Program-made: the position numbers and the translations under genes
Notes under the pieces: model-generated
The model's database searches: none
Seen by the model: only the letters and a program-made list of their open reading frames with translations
What the model was told of the DNA's origin: nothing
Assembly: GCF_932294415.1 (NCBI RefSeq)
Contig: NC_065545.1
Span: forward strand, 42,880,327-42,944,326
Source: Quercus robur
Lineage: Eukaryota; Streptophyta; Magnoliopsida; Fagales; Fagaceae
Reading direction: 5' to 3'
DNA length: 64,000 bases
In this document: positions 63,216 to 64,000 of the stretch, piece by piece
Position numbering within the stretch: the first letter of the stretch is position 1
Layout: each line of letters opens with the position of its first letter

Positions 63216-64000
63216 TATTAACTACTATTTTATATATATATATATAGATTGAAAAATGAGGTTTTTATTTATTTAGGTGAACTGTTTATAGTTATAAAGA
63301 AAAATGGGGCAAACTGTTTATATACATACATTAAGGTACTCTCGTGGGATGCCTATATACATTAAGTCCTATATGTAACAGTGTTACACAAAATAGGGAC
63401 AATTATCTCTTATTCTTTTTTTCTTTTCTTTTTTTGTTGCATTGCTCTCTTGTTCACAACCCTTTTTGGTAGTTTATTTGCGCAACTATTGCCTTTACAT
63501 TAGAAATGCTTTAGGAGGATGGTTCAATAATAAGTCATTAAACTCCTGCAATCAGAAACCAAAATAGCAATATCTAGTGCAAATACACTATTAGATGTTA
63601 ACTGATTATTAAGCACTATCTGTGAATCAATTTCCAAATTATAACCTAATTGCCATGCTAGCTAGATTAATTCCATATTAGATAATCCTAAGTTTAGCTA
63701 GGTAATTTGTTGCAATATCAATATTAATGGATAATCTTTTTATCCAGTGGCCATTGCTATTTCTAATGATCCCACTGCCTTTGAATTTACCTAGGTTTCC
63801 TATTACATTATAGACACTTCATTTTGTATCCTTTACGACTCTAACACTCGTTCCCTAATGACTACATCACTAGAGGGCCTATACTGAGGTAGGGCTTTGC
63901 CAAGGAAACTATTTCACTAGAAACAACTTTCAATGCATTAAAACTTGCCTAAAACCCTAATCTTGCATACACAAAAACCCTAATCTTACATACACAAGAC
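63216..64000. other. Right end of the window
   Basis: AT-rich sequence with a TA run near 63229. No gene, repeat family or RNA was recognised. Confidence 0.4.

Overview
This is a window of nuclear DNA from a flowering plant, most likely a woody eudicot. The evidence is intron-rich genes for CDC48C, RPA1 and pinoresinol-lariciresinol reductase, short-LTR Copia elements, a PIF/Harbinger transposon, a Helitron and tRNA-derived SINEs. Base composition is AT-rich with many homopolymers and TA runs. The species cannot be fixed from the sequence alone; a Fagales-like tree is only a guess. No bacterial operons, rRNA, tRNA or CRISPR loci are seen.

Left part (1-9100). The window opens inside a Copia polyprotein (RT and RNase H) followed by its 3' LTR. 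This abuts a duplicated piece of CDC48C (exons 3-5), which ends abruptly at 4394 against the 5' two thirds of an RPA1 (RPA70) gene on the minus strand. Both genes are broken at the same junction.

Repeat region (9100-22180). This holds diverged copies of a repeat of about 240 bp, a head-to-head MITE with a TTA target duplication, a solo LTR (11783-12574), SINE and MITE relics, and a PIF/Harbinger transposon (14632-19346). The transposon keeps both its genes (DDE transposase and Myb/SANT-like protein), its terminal repeats and a TAA target duplication. A paralogous empty site lies about 370 bp downstream.

CDC48C locus (22185-37391). Ten exons of a two-domain AAA ATPase can be joined in frame, but the gene is damaged four ways. 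An Ale-type Copia element sits in exon 1 (TSD ATGAT). Exon 2 has a TGA stop. A perfect 199-bp tandem duplication covers the exon 2/intron 2 boundary. The Walker A lysine of the second ATPase domain is changed to Glu. Intron 2 also holds a Tork-type Copia element that has lost RT and RNase H (TSD CAGTA). The first N-terminal exon was not found.

Lignan-gene region (38700-58500). Two minus-strand pinoresinol-lariciresinol reductase genes lie in tandem. The right one (55002-58426) is intact, with four exons and 312 aa. The left one is a pseudogene with a 2-bp deletion in exon 3 and a decayed exon 4. Its first intron holds a Helitron (42229-50032), which in turn contains a 6.5-kb non-coding LTR element with two related tandem arrays of 78 and 81/84 bp units. 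A second solo LTR of the 11783 family lies at 38777-39594.

Right end (58500-64000). No gene was found. The notable item is a 375-bp near-perfect palindrome with TG...CA ends and an ATTAT target duplication. The window is best read as a gene-poor, transposon-rich segment with one probably functional host gene (PLR) and one probably autonomous transposon; no wholly new system could be demonstrated.
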